Assembly (NCBI RefSeq): GCF_003003235.1
Contig: NZ_PVUE01000002.1
Location: 62,001 to 126,000 of the forward strand
Direction: 5' to 3'
Length of the DNA stretch: 64,000 nucleotides
Source: Antricoccus suffuscus
GTDB lineage: Bacteria; Actinomycetota; Actinomycetes; Mycobacteriales; Antricoccaceae
This document shows positions 10,033 to 18,628 of the stretch, piece after piece. Position 1 is the stretch's first letter, and each line of letters opens with the position of its first letter. The notes below the pieces were generated by a model, which worked only from the letters and a program-made list of their open reading frames with translations, had not been told where the DNA came from and ran no database searches. Made by a program: the position numbers and the translations under genes.

Positions 10033-10452
10033 GCCGGCGCATGCGGCCACGGATATGGCCGGTTCGGGGCCACGCCACGACACGCTGGCGAGGAAAAAGC
10101 GACCTCCCTTGCTACGAGCGGCAATAAGCGTCTACGATGTGTGTATTAGCCGCCGCACGGGGTGTTCCCCATTAAGCGTGCAGTGCGACATTCTCAGCTC
10201 GTAGTGAATCAACCATTAGGTCCTGTAGATGGGCTTGACTGGCTGACTCGAATCAAATCCATTTGATCCTCGCTCCCGCTGGCAACGCCGCAGATGTTCG
10301 AACCACCTGTGTCTCGACTTGTGCGAGGCGATGGAGTTCGGCGCCGATCTTGATCGACGACACGTCTCACGCAGTTATCGCTGCTCCGGCTAAATCACTA
10401 AATCCATGGCAAACGCACAAGTTCGCATGCCAACTGTGGGAAGGAATCCCCA
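10033..10452 (+). other. rho leader region, no convincing gene
   Basis: 420 nt between thrB and rho. It contains a candidate promoter (10109-10138), giving an untranslated leader of about 300 nt, and a stem-loop at 10155-10181 (GCACGGGG, TGTT loop, CCCC, then CGTGC after a 6-nt bulge). A 65-codon frame (10263-10460) runs into the rho start but has no coding features and is not annotated. Long rho leaders are known for transcription attenuation by Rho itself in other bacteria; that role here is inference. Confidence 0.5.
10109..10138 (+). promoter_or_regulatory. Candidate rho promoter (TTGCTA, 18 nt, TACGAT)
   Basis: TTGCTA at 10109-10114 and TACGAT at 10133-10138 are separated by 18 nt, close to the housekeeping-sigma pattern. 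Transcription would begin near 10145, about 300 nt before the rho start codon. This rests on consensus match and position only. Confidence 0.45.
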
Positions 10453-12639
10453 TTGACTGACACCACTATTGCGGTGGAAGCCAACTCTGCCAATTCGCCG
10501 TTCTCGGGTGATAACACCGCTTCCGGTGCGCCGAAGAACTCCGCGCAGAGTGAATCAACAGGCGCCGCTAATGGCGCTTCCCAGCCCGGGAACGAGCAGT
10601 CTGGGACTGGGCAACCTGGGACTGGGCAGTCTGGCGCTGACCAGGCTGACGGCGCCAAGGCGCCAGCTAAGCGGGCCCGTAAAGGGACCGGGCTGGCCGG
10701 CATGGTGCTTGCCGAGCTCCAAGGCATCGCTGGCGGCATCGGTATCACCGGTGCCAAGAAGATGCGCAAGAGCGATCTGATCGCCGCGATCCAGGAGCGG
10801 CAAGGCGCCGGTGGCGCCCAGCAGAAGTCCGCGCCGTCGCAGGCTGACAGCGCGACTAAGACTGACAGTGCGCCCAAGACTGATAGTGCACCCAAGACTG
10901 ACAGTGCACCCAAGACCGATAGTGCACCCAAGACTGACAGTGCACCCAAGGCCGACAGTGCACCCAAGACCGATAGTGCACCCAAGACTGACCAGGAATC
11001 CACGGCCACGGCCAACGAGGCGGCGGCCAAGGGCGATGATGCGGCGGCCAAGGGCGACACTCGTCAAGACAACCGAGGTAACCGCAACAACAACAATCGC
11101 GACAACAACAATCGCGACAACAACAATCGCGACAACAACGAGCGCGGCGACAATCGGGCAGATCGCAACAACAACGATCGCAACAACAACCAGAACAACG
11201 GCCGCGACAACAACGATCGCAACAACAACGATCGCAACACGGACGGCAACCAGAACAACGGCGGCAACCAGAACAACCGCGGCAACCAAAACCAGAACAA
11301 CAACCGCGACAACCAGAACAACCGCGGCAACCAAAACCAGAACAACAGCCGCGATTTCGACGACGATGATCGCAACGACCGCGGTGGGCGTCGTCGCCGG
11401 CGCGGGCGCGATCGGTTCCGTGACCGCAACGACCGTGGCGGTCGCAATAACAACAACAACCGAAACGATCGGTACCAGAACGACGAGCCGCAGATCAACG
11501 AGGACGACGTCCTCGTCCCGATCGCGGGCATTCTGGACGTACTGGACAACTACGCGTTCGTGCGGACCTCCGGATATCTCACCGGTTCGAACGATGTCTA
11601 TGTGTCGCTGTCGCAGGTGCGCCGCTACTCGCTGCGCCGCGGCGACGCGATTACCGGTGCGGTCAAGGCGCCTCGCGAGGGCGAGCGCCGCGAGAAGTTC
11701 AACGCACTCGTACGGCTGGACACGATCAACGGGCTAGATCCGGAAGAGGCGAAGAGTCGCCCGGACTTCATGAAGCTGACGCCGCTGTACCCGCAGACGC
11801 GCCTTCGCCTGGAGACCGAACCCAACATCCTCACGACCCGCATCATCGACTTGGTGATGCCGATCGGTAAGGGCCAGCGCGCGCTGGTCGTCAGCCCGCC
11901 GAAGGCCGGCAAGACCAGTGTTCTGCAGTCGATCGCCAACGCGATCACGACCAACAACCCTGAATGCCACCTGATGGTCGTGCTCGTCGACGAGCGTCCC
12001 GAAGAGGTAACCGACATGCAGCGTTCGGTGAAAGGCGAGGTCATTGCCTCGACCTTCGACCGTCCGCCGCAGGATCACACGACGGTCGCGGAGTTGTCGA
12101 TCGAGCGCGCCAAGCGCCTGGTCGAACTGGGTCACGACGTCGTCGTACTCCTTGACTCGATCACCCGGCTTGGTCGCGCCTACAACCTGGCCGCGCCGAC
12201 CAGCGGACGCATCCTGTCCGGTGGTGTCGACTCGACCGCGCTCTACCCACCGAAGCGTTTCCTCGGCGCGGCGCGCAACATCGAGAACGGCGGGTCGCTG
12301 ACCATCATCGCCACCGCACTGGTGGAGACCGGATCCACGATGGACACCGTGATCTTCGAGGAGTTCAAGGGCACCGGCAACGCCGAGCTCAAGCTCGATC
12401 GCCGGATCGCGGACAAGCGAGTGTTCCCGGCCGTCGACGTCGATGCATCGGGCACCCGCAAGGAAGAGATCCTGCTGTCGCACGACGAGCTCAGCATCAT
12501 CATCAAGCTGCGCCGGGTGTTGCATGCGCTGGATCCGATCGAGGCCATCGACCTGCTCATCGACAAGCTCAAGAAGTCGAGCAGCAACGCCGAGTTCTTG
12601 ATGCAGATCGCAAAGTCGACGCCTGGTCAGGACGACTAA
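10453..12639 (+). CDS. rho: Transcription termination factor Rho with long low-complexity N-terminus
   Basis: 728 residues against 419 in E. coli. The start is TTG at 10453, preceded by GGGAAGGAA. Rho is a hexameric RNA-dependent ATPase that ends transcription. Layout: Ser/Gly/Gln-rich start (1-75); Rho_N SAP-like helix bundle (about 80-118, KKMRKSDLIAAIQERQ); seven perfect or near-perfect TDSAPK hexapeptides plus one degenerate copy (131-178); Asn/Arg/Asp-rich stretch (about 206-345) built on RDNNN and NQNN; then the conserved core. The core has the RNA-binding OB fold (from about 348, VLVPIAGILDVLDNYAFVRTS), Walker A SPPKAGKTS (from 481), Walker B DVVVLLDSITRL and the Q/R-loop region. Actinobacterial Rho commonly has an N-terminal insert, but this Asn-rich composition is striking in GC-rich DNA (see findings). 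Confidence 0.95.
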   Translation: MTDTTIAVEANSANSPFSGDNTASGAPKNSAQSESTGAANGASQPGNEQSGTGQPGTGQSGADQADGAKAPAKRARKGTGLAGMVLAELQGIAGGIGITGAKKMRKSDLIAAIQERQGAGGAQQKSAPSQADSATKTDSAPKTDSAPKTDSAPKTDSAPKTDSAPKADSAPKTDSAPKTDQESTATANEAAAKGDDAAAKGDTRQDNRGNRNNNNRDNNNRDNNNRDNNERGDNRADRNNNDRNNNQNNGRDNNDRNNNDRNTDGNQNNGGNQNNRGNQNQNNNRDNQNNRGNQNQNNSRDFDDDDRNDRGGRRRRRGRDRFRDRNDRGGRNNNNNRNDRYQNDEPQINEDDVLVPIAGILDVLDNYAFVRTSGYLTGSNDVYVSLSQVRRYSLRRGDAITGAVKAPREGERREKFNALVRLDTINGLDPEEAKSRPDFMKLTPLYPQTRLRLETEPNILTTRIIDLVMPIGKGQRALVVSPPKAGKTSVLQSIANAITTNNPECHLMVVLVDERPEEVTDMQRSVKGEVIASTFDRPPQDHTTVAELSIERAKRLVELGHDVVVLLDSITRLGRAYNLAAPTSGRILSGGVDSTALYPPKRFLGAARNIENGGSLTIIATALVETGSTMDTVIFEEFKGTGNAELKLDRRIADKRVFPAVDVDASGTRKEEILLSHDELSIIIKLRRVLHALDPIEAIDLLIDKLKKSSSNAEFLMQIAKSTPGQDD
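10843..10986 (+). repeat. 18-nt tandem repeat in rho (TDSAPK hexapeptide)
   Basis: Seven consecutive 18-nt units of the type ACTGACAGTGCACCCAAG run from 10861 to 10986, differing mainly at C/T positions and one A/G. An older-looking copy (10843-10860) precedes them. Each encodes T/A-D-S-A-P-K in frame, so copy-number change would alter linker length without breaking rho. Confidence 0.9.
11070..11490 (+). repeat. Low-complexity AAC-rich segment in rho, with 15-nt tandem copies
   Basis: Repeated AAC codons encode an Asn/Arg/Asp/Gln-rich stretch. Four near-identical 15-nt units (GACAACAACAATCGC and variants) lie at 11086-11145; less regular CAGAACAACGGC-type units continue beyond. The segment is locally much richer in A than the surrounding genome. 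Confidence 0.8.
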
Positions 12640-12793
12640 GTTGGGTTGGCGCGTCGAGCCGGAATAGATCACACCGGCTTGGCGTTCCACCACCCGTGCT
12701 CATCTGGCACACTTAACAGGTTGACCTCTGGCACCGGTTCACGTCTTGCACCCGCATGGCGACCCGGCGGCCGAAAACGAAAGAAGCCACACC

Positions 12794-13024
12794 GTGAAAA
12801 AAGACATTCATCCCGAGTACGTCGAGACCCAGGTGACGTGCACCTGTGGCAACTCGTTCACCACTCGTAGCACCATCACCGCCGGCTCGGTGAGCGCCGA
12901 AGTTTGCTCGGCATGCCACCCGTTCTACACCGGCAAGCAGAAGATCCTCGACTCCGGCGGCCGTGTCGCCCGCTTCGAGCGCCGCTTCGGCAAGCGCGAG
13001 AAGACGGCAAAAGCAGACGCTTAG
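12794..13024 (+). CDS. rpmE: 50S ribosomal protein L31, zinc-ribbon type
   Basis: 76 residues from the GTG at 12794; a longer frame upstream is open but the conserved N-terminus [15 protein letters not shown] starts here. The Cys pairs CTC near residue 14 and CSAC near residue 38 make it the zinc-binding (C+) form of L31, which sits in the central protuberance of the large subunit at the subunit bridge. Zinc-binding L31 is often swapped for a Cys-free paralogue under zinc limitation; no paralogue is in the window. It lies 154 nt after rho and is followed by a strong intrinsic terminator. Confidence 0.96.
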   Translation: MKKDIHPEYVETQVTCTCGNSFTTRSTITAGSVSAEVCSACHPFYTGKQKILDSGGRVARFERRFGKREKTAKADA

Positions 13025-13032
13025 CTGTTCAG

Positions 13033-13080
13033 ACGGCGCCCATCGGATTCCAGTCGGAATCCGATGGGCGCCGTTTTCTG
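13033..13080 (+). terminator. Intrinsic terminator after rpmE
   Basis: A perfect 19-bp stem (13033-13051 with 13056-13074) with a 4-nt loop AGTC is followed by a short T-rich tail (TTTTCTGTT). It separates rho-rpmE from prfA-prmC. Confidence 0.9.
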
Positions 13081-13124
13081 TTGATTCAAGGGACTTCTGA
13101 GGAGCCTCGAAAGGTGAGTGGCAC

Positions 13125-14216
13125 ATGGCGACCAACGAGTCTGGCAACGGCCTGGACACACTGAGCTCGATGATGGCCGAGTACGCCGACGTCGAAAAGC
13201 AATTGTCCGATCCTCAGGTCCATGCTGACCAGGCGAAAGCCCGCGAGCTCGGCAAGCGATTCGCTCAGCTTGGCCCCATTGTCGCGGCCGCCAAGGCACT
13301 TGCGCAGGCACGTAACGACCATGAGGCCGCGTTAGAGCTCGCCGACGAGGACGCGTCTTTCGCCGCGGAGGCCGCCGACCTGGAAGTCTCGATCGGCGAG
13401 CAGGAAGCAAAGCTGCGCACCATGTTGCTGCCGCGCGACCCCAACGACGACAAAGACATCATCATGGAGATCAAGGCCGGAGAAGGCGGCGAGGAGTCTG
13501 CGCTGTTCGCCTCGGATCTGTTTCGGATGTACCAGCGTTACGCCGAACGTCAACACTGGAAATTCGAGATGATCGACGCGACGCTGTCGGATCTGGGCGG
13601 ATATAAGGACGTCTCCATCGCGATCAAGGCGAGGGCGTCGCAGGAGCACGGTATCTGGGCGCGGTTGAAGCACGAGGGCGGTGTGCACCGGGTGCAGCGA
13701 GTGCCGGTCACCGAGTCGCAGGGCCGCATTCATACCTCGGCCGCGGGGGTACTGGTGTTTCCCGAGGCCGAAGAGATCGACGTCACGATCGACCCCAACG
13801 AGCTGCGCATCGACGTATTCCGTTCCTCCGGTCCCGGCGGACAGAGCGTTAACACGACCGACTCCGCGGTCCGGATCACGCACGTCCCGACCGGCATAGT
13901 GGTGTCGTGTCAAAACGAGAAGTCCCAACTCCAGAACCGAGAGTCTGCCCTGCGGATCCTGCGTGCTCGGTTGCTCGCAAACGCCCAGGAGAAGGCCGAC
14001 GCCGAAGCCTCCGACGTACGCCGTTCGCAGGTGCGCACGGTCGACCGTTCGGAGCGGGTTCGAACCTATAACTACCCGGAAAATCGCATCTCTGATCACC
14101 GCAGTGGATTCAAGGCCTACAACCTCGACGTCGTACTCGACGGCGATTTGGATCCGGTTGTCGACTCGCTGATCGAGATGGAGACCGCCGAACTCCTGCG
14201 TGGCGACTCGGAGTGA
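13125..14216 (+). CDS. prfA: Peptide chain release factor 1
   Basis: 363 residues; class I release factor that reads UAA and UAG and triggers peptide release in the ribosomal A site. The tripeptide anticodon region is VPVT (residues 193-196). The universally conserved GGQ, whose Gln is methylated by PrmC, is at 238-240 in [17 protein letters not shown]. An N-terminal helical domain and the final domain ([18 protein letters not shown]) complete it. A GAAAGGTGAG ribosome site lies upstream of the ATG. The stop overlaps the GTG of prmC, matching the functional link between the two. Confidence 0.97.
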   Translation: MATNESGNGLDTLSSMMAEYADVEKQLSDPQVHADQAKARELGKRFAQLGPIVAAAKALAQARNDHEAALELADEDASFAAEAADLEVSIGEQEAKLRTMLLPRDPNDDKDIIMEIKAGEGGEESALFASDLFRMYQRYAERQHWKFEMIDATLSDLGGYKDVSIAIKARASQEHGIWARLKHEGGVHRVQRVPVTESQGRIHTSAAGVLVFPEAEEIDVTIDPNELRIDVFRSSGPGGQSVNTTDSAVRITHVPTGIVVSCQNEKSQLQNRESALRILRARLLANAQEKADAEASDVRRSQVRTVDRSERVRTYNYPENRISDHRSGFKAYNLDVVLDGDLDPVVDSLIEMETAELLRGDSE

Positions 14217-15076
14217 TCGAACCGGGTTCGCCGCACCACGCGCGGATCCAGGGCGCCCGCAGGTTAGCTACGGCAGGGGTAGCGAGTGCGGCGTACGACG
14301 CCGCTGAGTTGCTCGCGCAGGTGTTGCACACCGAGGCGTTGCGGCTGCCGATGGCCGCCGATCTCGACGCCGAGCAGGCCGCGGCGTACGAAGCACTGTT
14401 AGTACGCCGCGAGGCGCGCGAGCCGCTGCAGCACATCCTCGGCGTGGCCTATTTCGACGGTCTCGAGATCGCGGTCGGGCCGGGCGTGTTTACCCCGCGT
14501 CCGGAGACGGAACTGATCGTCGAGTACGCGGCAAAGAGGCTGTCGGCAGTCGATCGGCCCCGCGTCGTCGATATGTGCGCCGGTAGCGGCGCGATCGCGC
14601 TGGCACTGAAGAATCGGCTCCCTGCGGCGTACGTGGCGATGGTCGAGATCGATCCGGTGGCTGCATCGTGGGCACGGCGTAACGCCAAGGAGCTCGGCCT
14701 CGACGTGACTGTTCGGTGCGACGACGCAACGGATCTCGCAGCCGTCCGCGCGCTCGGGCCGGTCGATGTCGTGACGTGCAACCCGCCGTACGTGCCGATC
14801 GGCGTACCGGTCGCCGCCGAGGTGCGCGACCATGATCCGGCACTGGCGCTGTGGGGCGGGGCAGATGGCCTCGACGTGATCCGCCGCCTGTTGCCGGTGA
14901 TCGCGGCGCTACTGGTGCCCGGTGGGCTGGTCCTGATTGAGCATCATGACGATCATCAGCCCGAACTCCTCGCGCTTATCGAAACGGTGCCGGGCTTTTC
15001 GTCGGTGCGCGGCCATCGAGACCTCGCTGGCCGACCGCGGTTCGCCTCCGCCGTGTGGGCTCCTCGCGCTCACTGA
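14213..15076 (+). CDS. prmC: Peptide chain release factor N5-glutamine methyltransferase
   Basis: 287 residues, SAM-dependent methyltransferase that methylates the GGQ glutamine of release factors. The N-terminal helical domain ([19 protein letters not shown]) recognises the factor. The Rossmann domain holds [17 protein letters not shown] (SAM motif I) and [10 protein letters not shown] (NPPY catalytic motif). A GTGA overlap couples it to prfA. About 270 nt with no supported gene follow before the FhuF-like gene; that gap holds a weak CTAC/GTAG hairpin with a T run near 15310 and a short hydrophobic minus-strand frame I do not accept. Confidence 0.95.
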   Translation: MIEPGSPHHARIQGARRLATAGVASAAYDAAELLAQVLHTEALRLPMAADLDAEQAAAYEALLVRREAREPLQHILGVAYFDGLEIAVGPGVFTPRPETELIVEYAAKRLSAVDRPRVVDMCAGSGAIALALKNRLPAAYVAMVEIDPVAASWARRNAKELGLDVTVRCDDATDLAAVRALGPVDVVTCNPPYVPIGVPVAAEVRDHDPALALWGGADGLDVIRRLLPVIAALLVPGGLVLIEHHDDHQPELLALIETVPGFSSVRGHRDLAGRPRFASAVWAPRAH

Positions 15077-15343
15077 GCTCGCTCGTGCGCGGTTCGGCGG
15101 AATGCGCATCCACCAGCACTCGAATCACATCGACCCACACGAGGGCCGCGCCGAGGAGATGCAGTACGACCACGGCGAGCAGACCATAAAGCCGTCGCGG
15201 TGACGAGCAGGCGCGCTAATGAACGATTCCGCGGTGTGGCCTGCGCTATCGAACCGCCTGTGTACGTCGGCCAGCCAGGAGAATGATGCACTGCTATCAC
15301 GGCGGGAATTCTACAAAGCGTAGTTTTTGGGGTGCACGCGACC

Positions 15344-16111
15344 TTACGAAGCGGGGGAGTCGGGGAGCCGCGGGCAGCTGAAGCACACGTCCATGCCGCC
15401 GATCGCGTACAGCAGGCAGCAGCCGTGCCGCCGGCGGATAGGTCCGGACGGGCTCGACCGCATCGTGAGGCCGTGCAGCAGCCGATCCGCATCCGTTGCG
15501 GGACACGAGCTGAACTCCTGCAGCTCGTGGGTCACCTGTAGGCAGGCCCGCTGTGCGGCAGTGGACAGGGCGCTACTGGCCATGTCCGTGACGCATGCCC
15601 ATGCCGCGCGCGGCCCGGCGTGGAGGTGGCCCGCCATCGCAGACACAAACGGCGCGAGGAGTGAGGTCAGTGCACGCCGTGGTTCGGCGTAGCGGCGAGC
15701 CGGGTCGATCCGGCGTACGCCGATCCCGCCCGGGTTGACCTCCACGGAAAACGCGAAGTCTCGAGGAAAATGCATGCCGATCGCCGTCGTACTCGGCACG
15801 AGGGACGCGCCGGCGGACGGGATCAGGCCGATAACCATGATCGCGTGTAACCACGCGATGTCCTGCAACAGCCACAGTGCGGAGATGTCGCGCCGAGTGT
15901 CCGGACCGAAGGTGTCTAGGTGATATTCGTGGTAGAGGTCGACAACGCTCGCTAGAGCGGCCGGATCGTCGGTCAGCGACTGCAGCGTCGAGCCGCGCGG
16001 CGCGGACTCGACAGTCAGGTCCAGCCCGTCGACAGCGCGCGCCGCCGCGCGCAACAACGTCGACGTATCGATATTTGGCGGCGGGCTCTGACAATCGGTC
16101 TCGGCGCTCAT
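15344..16111 (-). CDS. FhuF-like (2Fe-2S)-binding ferric reductase family protein
   Basis: 255 residues. The C-terminus has the FhuF-type cysteine motif: RRRHGCCLLYAIGGMDVCFSC, that is CC, a spacer of about 10 residues, then C-x-x-C followed by Pro. This motif binds a 2Fe-2S cluster in siderophore-iron reductases, which release iron from ferric siderophores in the cytoplasm. The rest is consistent with the long helical FhuF domain (SVVDLYHEYHLDTFGPD, WLLQDIAWLHAIMVIGL). There is no siderophore transporter or biosynthesis gene nearby and no clear IdeR/DtxR box. It is transcribed away from sua5, with the start codons almost touching, and interrupts the prmC-sua5 order seen in relatives. Its exact substrate is inference. 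Confidence 0.8.
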   Translation of the reverse strand: MSAETDCQSPPPNIDTSTLLRAAARAVDGLDLTVESAPRGSTLQSLTDDPAALASVVDLYHEYHLDTFGPDTRRDISALWLLQDIAWLHAIMVIGLIPSAGASLVPSTTAIGMHFPRDFAFSVEVNPGGIGVRRIDPARRYAEPRRALTSLLAPFVSAMAGHLHAGPRAAWACVTDMASSALSTAAQRACLQVTHELQEFSSCPATDADRLLHGLTMRSSPSGPIRRRHGCCLLYAIGGMDVCFSCPRLPDSPAS

Positions 16112-16127
16112 GGCACCATCATCCCCT

Positions 16128-16790
16128 GTGAGCGATACACCGATCTACGACGTCTCCCATACCGACCATTCCGCGGGGGAGTACCGCGAACGCATCGACG
16201 CCGCGGTCGGCGCGATCCGGGACGGCCGGCTGATCGTGATGCCGACCGACACGGTCTACGGCGTCGCGGCCGATGCGTTCTCGCCCGAGGCGGTGGGCGC
16301 GTTACTCGCCGCGAAAAAGCGAGGACGCGACTACCCGGTGCCTGTGCTGGTTGGAAACATCGGCGTACTCGCCGGACTGGTTGTGGAAGTGTCGGGCGAC
16401 GCGCAGAAACTCGCCGACGCATTCTGGCCGGGACCGTTGACGATCATCGTGCACTACTCGCCGACGCTGGCCTGGGATCTCGGCCAGACCGGGGGGAGCG
16501 TCGCGGTGCGCATGCCAGACCATCCGGTCGCGCTCGACGTGCTCAGCCGGACCGGGCCGCTCGCAGTCTCCAGCGCCAATACGCACGGTAACCAGCCCGG
16601 CCATGACGCAAGCGCCGCGCGAGAGCAGCTTGGCGACGCGGTATCGGTTTATCTCGATGCTGGGGCGATACAGGACGGCGTACCTTCGACGATCGTCGAC
16701 TGCACGGGCGACCGGCTCGTCGTCGTACGCGAAGGCGCGCTCACGCTTGCCGACCTTGCGAGCGTCGTACCGCAAATCCAGCGCGACTAA
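16128..16790 (+). CDS. L-threonylcarbamoyladenylate synthase (Sua5/YwlC/YrdC family)
   Basis: 220 residues from the GTG at 16128 (MSDTPIYD); an in-frame ATG at 16110 would add six residues and overlap the divergent FhuF-like start, so the shorter form is preferred, though neither has a clear ribosome site. The enzyme makes threonylcarbamoyl-AMP from threonine, bicarbonate and ATP for the t6A37 tRNA modification. Motifs: PTDTVYGVAADAF, KKRGRDYPVPVLVG (ATP/substrate Lys-Arg), WPGPLTIIVH, VAVRMPDHP and SSANTHG. A normal-length YrdC domain without the long Sua5 C-terminal domain. The other t6A genes are not in the window. Confidence 0.93.
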   Translation: MSDTPIYDVSHTDHSAGEYRERIDAAVGAIRDGRLIVMPTDTVYGVAADAFSPEAVGALLAAKKRGRDYPVPVLVGNIGVLAGLVVEVSGDAQKLADAFWPGPLTIIVHYSPTLAWDLGQTGGSVAVRMPDHPVALDVLSRTGPLAVSSANTHGNQPGHDASAAREQLGDAVSVYLDAGAIQDGVPSTIVDCTGDRLVVVREGALTLADLASVVPQIQRD

Positions 16791-16899
16791 CGCCCGCTGG
16801 TTAACGTCATCTTGGCCCCGCCCGGTACGACGTACAGTAAGTACCGTTGCCCAGCAACCGACCCAGCCAGCATCGACCCGATCCAGGAGACGTCCACAC

Positions 16900-18027
16900 G
16901 TGCGCGAATACGCCGTAGTCCTGTGCGTCGCCGCAATCGTGTCGTACTTCGCCACTCCGGCAGTCCGATGGGCCTCGATCAAGCTCGGGGCCATGACCGC
17001 GGTGCGCGACCGCGATGTCCACTCGATCCCGATACCGCGTCTCGGCGGCGTCGGTGTCTACATAGGCATGCTGGCGGCGATGCTTGTCGCCCATCAGCTG
17101 CCGGGACTTCAACAGACCTTCGTCGGCTCGTCGGAGACGACCGCGGTCATCGTGGCCGGGGGACTGATCTGCCTACTCGGCGCCCTCGACGACCGATTCG
17201 ACCTGGATCCGTTCACTAAGCTCGCTGGCCAGATCGCGTGCGCTGGCGTGCTGGTGCTGATGGGGGTGCAGCTGGCGTTCATCTTCATTCCGGCCAGCGA
17301 CCTGGGGACGGTGTCTCTCGACCCCAACACGTCGTTCTTGCTGACCACGCTCATCACGGTTGCCGCAGTCAACGCCATGAACTTCATTGACGGTCTGGAC
17401 GGCCTGCTGACTGGAGTCGCGATCATCGCGGCCATCGCGTTCTTCATATACAGCTACCAGTTCTCGCGCGAGGGCTACGGTGATGTGTTCTCCGCGCCGA
17501 CGTTGATGACCGCCGTGCTCGCCGGCGCCTGCATCGGCTTCTTGCCACATAACTTCAACCCGGCGCGGATCTTTCTCGGTGACTCCGGCTCCATGTTGAT
17601 CGGCCTCGTACTAGCGGCGGCCGCCGTGAGCACGACCGGTCATGCCGACCCGCAAAGCTTCTCTAGTGCCGCGTCGGCGATCCCGTTGTTCATGCCGCTG
17701 CTTCTGCCGATCGCGGTCCTGGCGATCCCGCTGGCCGACATGACGTTGGCGGTCGTACGCCGGGCGCGAGAACGCCGGTCGCCGTTCAGCCCGGACAAGA
17801 TGCATTTGCACCACCGGTTGCTGGAGATCGGCCACACTCAGCGTCGCGCGGTGCTGATCATGTACTTCTGGTCTGCGCTGCTGGCCTTCGCCGGTGTCGG
17901 CGCGGCGATAGGGCAGGGCCCGTTGGTGCTCAGTATCTCAGCAGCGCTGGTCGTCATTGCGATTATCCTAAGTGTGGTCCCGCGGGCCCGGCGCCGTCGA
18001 CGAGATGGCTCCAAGCGCCCCGCATAG
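16900..18027 (+). CDS. wecA: Undecaprenyl/decaprenyl-phosphate GlcNAc-1-phosphate transferase (WecA/Rfe type)
   Basis: 375 residues from the GTG at 16900, which has AGGAGA 9 nt upstream; the frame stays open further upstream inside sua5 but that part is not conserved. It is a polytopic MraY/WecA-family membrane enzyme that transfers a sugar-1-phosphate from a UDP-sugar to a polyprenyl phosphate, the start of cell-wall linkage-unit synthesis. Motifs: GALDDRFDLDPFTKLAGQ (the catalytic Asp pair), MNFIDGLDGLLTG, RIFLGDSGSMLIGL and MHLHHRLLEIGH (the His motif of the WecA branch). About ten membrane helices. In mycobacteria the same position upstream of atp holds rfe (Rv1302). Confidence 0.93.
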   Translation: MREYAVVLCVAAIVSYFATPAVRWASIKLGAMTAVRDRDVHSIPIPRLGGVGVYIGMLAAMLVAHQLPGLQQTFVGSSETTAVIVAGGLICLLGALDDRFDLDPFTKLAGQIACAGVLVLMGVQLAFIFIPASDLGTVSLDPNTSFLLTTLITVAAVNAMNFIDGLDGLLTGVAIIAAIAFFIYSYQFSREGYGDVFSAPTLMTAVLAGACIGFLPHNFNPARIFLGDSGSMLIGLVLAAAAVSTTGHADPQSFSSAASAIPLFMPLLLPIAVLAIPLADMTLAVVRRARERRSPFSPDKMHLHHRLLEIGHTQRRAVLIMYFWSALLAFAGVGAAIGQGPLVLSISAALVVIAIILSVVPRARRRRRDGSKRPA

Positions 18028-18044
18028 ATGATCGGACACCCCGC

Positions 18045-18599
18045 GTGTCCACATCGGGACCATCCGCCGTATCCCCGACAAAGGACTCACCGCTCGTGCA
18101 GATCCCGCGCTATCCGCCGAAACCGGTGCGTCCCGACGTCCCATGGTCGCTGGCGCACCTGAAGGTCGGGTTCATCGCGTCACTGGTGTTGCTGATCGTC
18201 GGTGCGCCGCTGGCCTGGGCGATCCGTGGCTGGCAGGGCGCCTTCGGAGTCCTTGTCGGACTGGTGATTGTCACCATCTTTTTCGCCTTCGGATCGTGGG
18301 CCGTCGTCAAAGCGGGGAAGTACGACGACCGGCTGACACTGCCGGCGGCGCTGGGCAGCTATCTCATCAAGATCGGCATCCTTGCGATCGTGCTGGTGTC
18401 CATACCGTTGGACGGTCCGGTCGATGTCGGAGCGATGGCCATCACCGTGCTGGTCGGCACCCTTATGTGGGCCGGCGTCCAGATCAAGTACGTGTTGTCG
18501 AAACAGATCTTCTACGTCGACTACACCCCGCCCGCTCACGTCGTCGACGAGTCGGCCGCGCCAAGCGCGGACATCGATGAACCCGTGAAAAAGAAGTAA
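18045..18599 (+). CDS. AtpI-like four-helix membrane protein
   Basis: 184 residues, GTG start. A Pro-rich cytoplasmic N-terminus is followed by four hydrophobic segments (about residues 37-62, 65-88, 104-125, 129-150) and a charged C-terminus ending in KKK. Position just before the ATP synthase genes and the four-helix layout match the ATP synthase subunit I (AtpI) family, which helps assemble or insert the c-ring; M. tuberculosis Rv1303 sits at the same place. Similarity to AtpI is by layout rather than by a diagnostic motif, so the call is moderate. It begins 17 nt after wecA and precedes the AtpZ-like gene by 29 nt. Confidence 0.65.
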   Translation: MSTSGPSAVSPTKDSPLVQIPRYPPKPVRPDVPWSLAHLKVGFIASLVLLIVGAPLAWAIRGWQGAFGVLVGLVIVTIFFAFGSWAVVKAGKYDDRLTLPAALGSYLIKIGILAIVLVSIPLDGPVDVGAMAITVLVGTLMWAGVQIKYVLSKQIFYVDYTPPAHVVDESAAPSADIDEPVKKK

Positions 18600-18628
18600 A
18601 ATTTGCCTGATAGAGTCCGGAGTACATC

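Noticed and set aside
10280-10320. TTCGAA-containing segment resembling a tRNA T-loop in the rho leader
   Set aside because: No matching acceptor, D or anticodon stems can be drawn around it.
10263-10460. 65-codon frame running into the rho start as a possible leader peptide gene
   Set aside because: TTG start without ribosome site, no recognisable features and composition like intergenic DNA; the overlap with the rho start is not enough.
10843-11145. Tandem repeats in rho considered as a CRISPR-like array
   Set aside because: Units are contiguous without spacers, in frame within rho and encode a repeated peptide.
10555-11334. Val/Ala-rich minus-strand frame opposite the rho repeats
   Set aside because: Arises from the AAC and ACTGAC repeats read in antisense; no start context and no coding signal.
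14976-15173. Short hydrophobic minus-strand frame (MVVLHLLGAALVWVDVIRVL) downstream of prmC
   Set aside because: It overlaps the prmC 3' end for most of its length, has an in-frame stop just upstream and no ribosome site; the hydrophobic stretch is probably coincidental, although a remnant of a membrane gene cannot be excluded.
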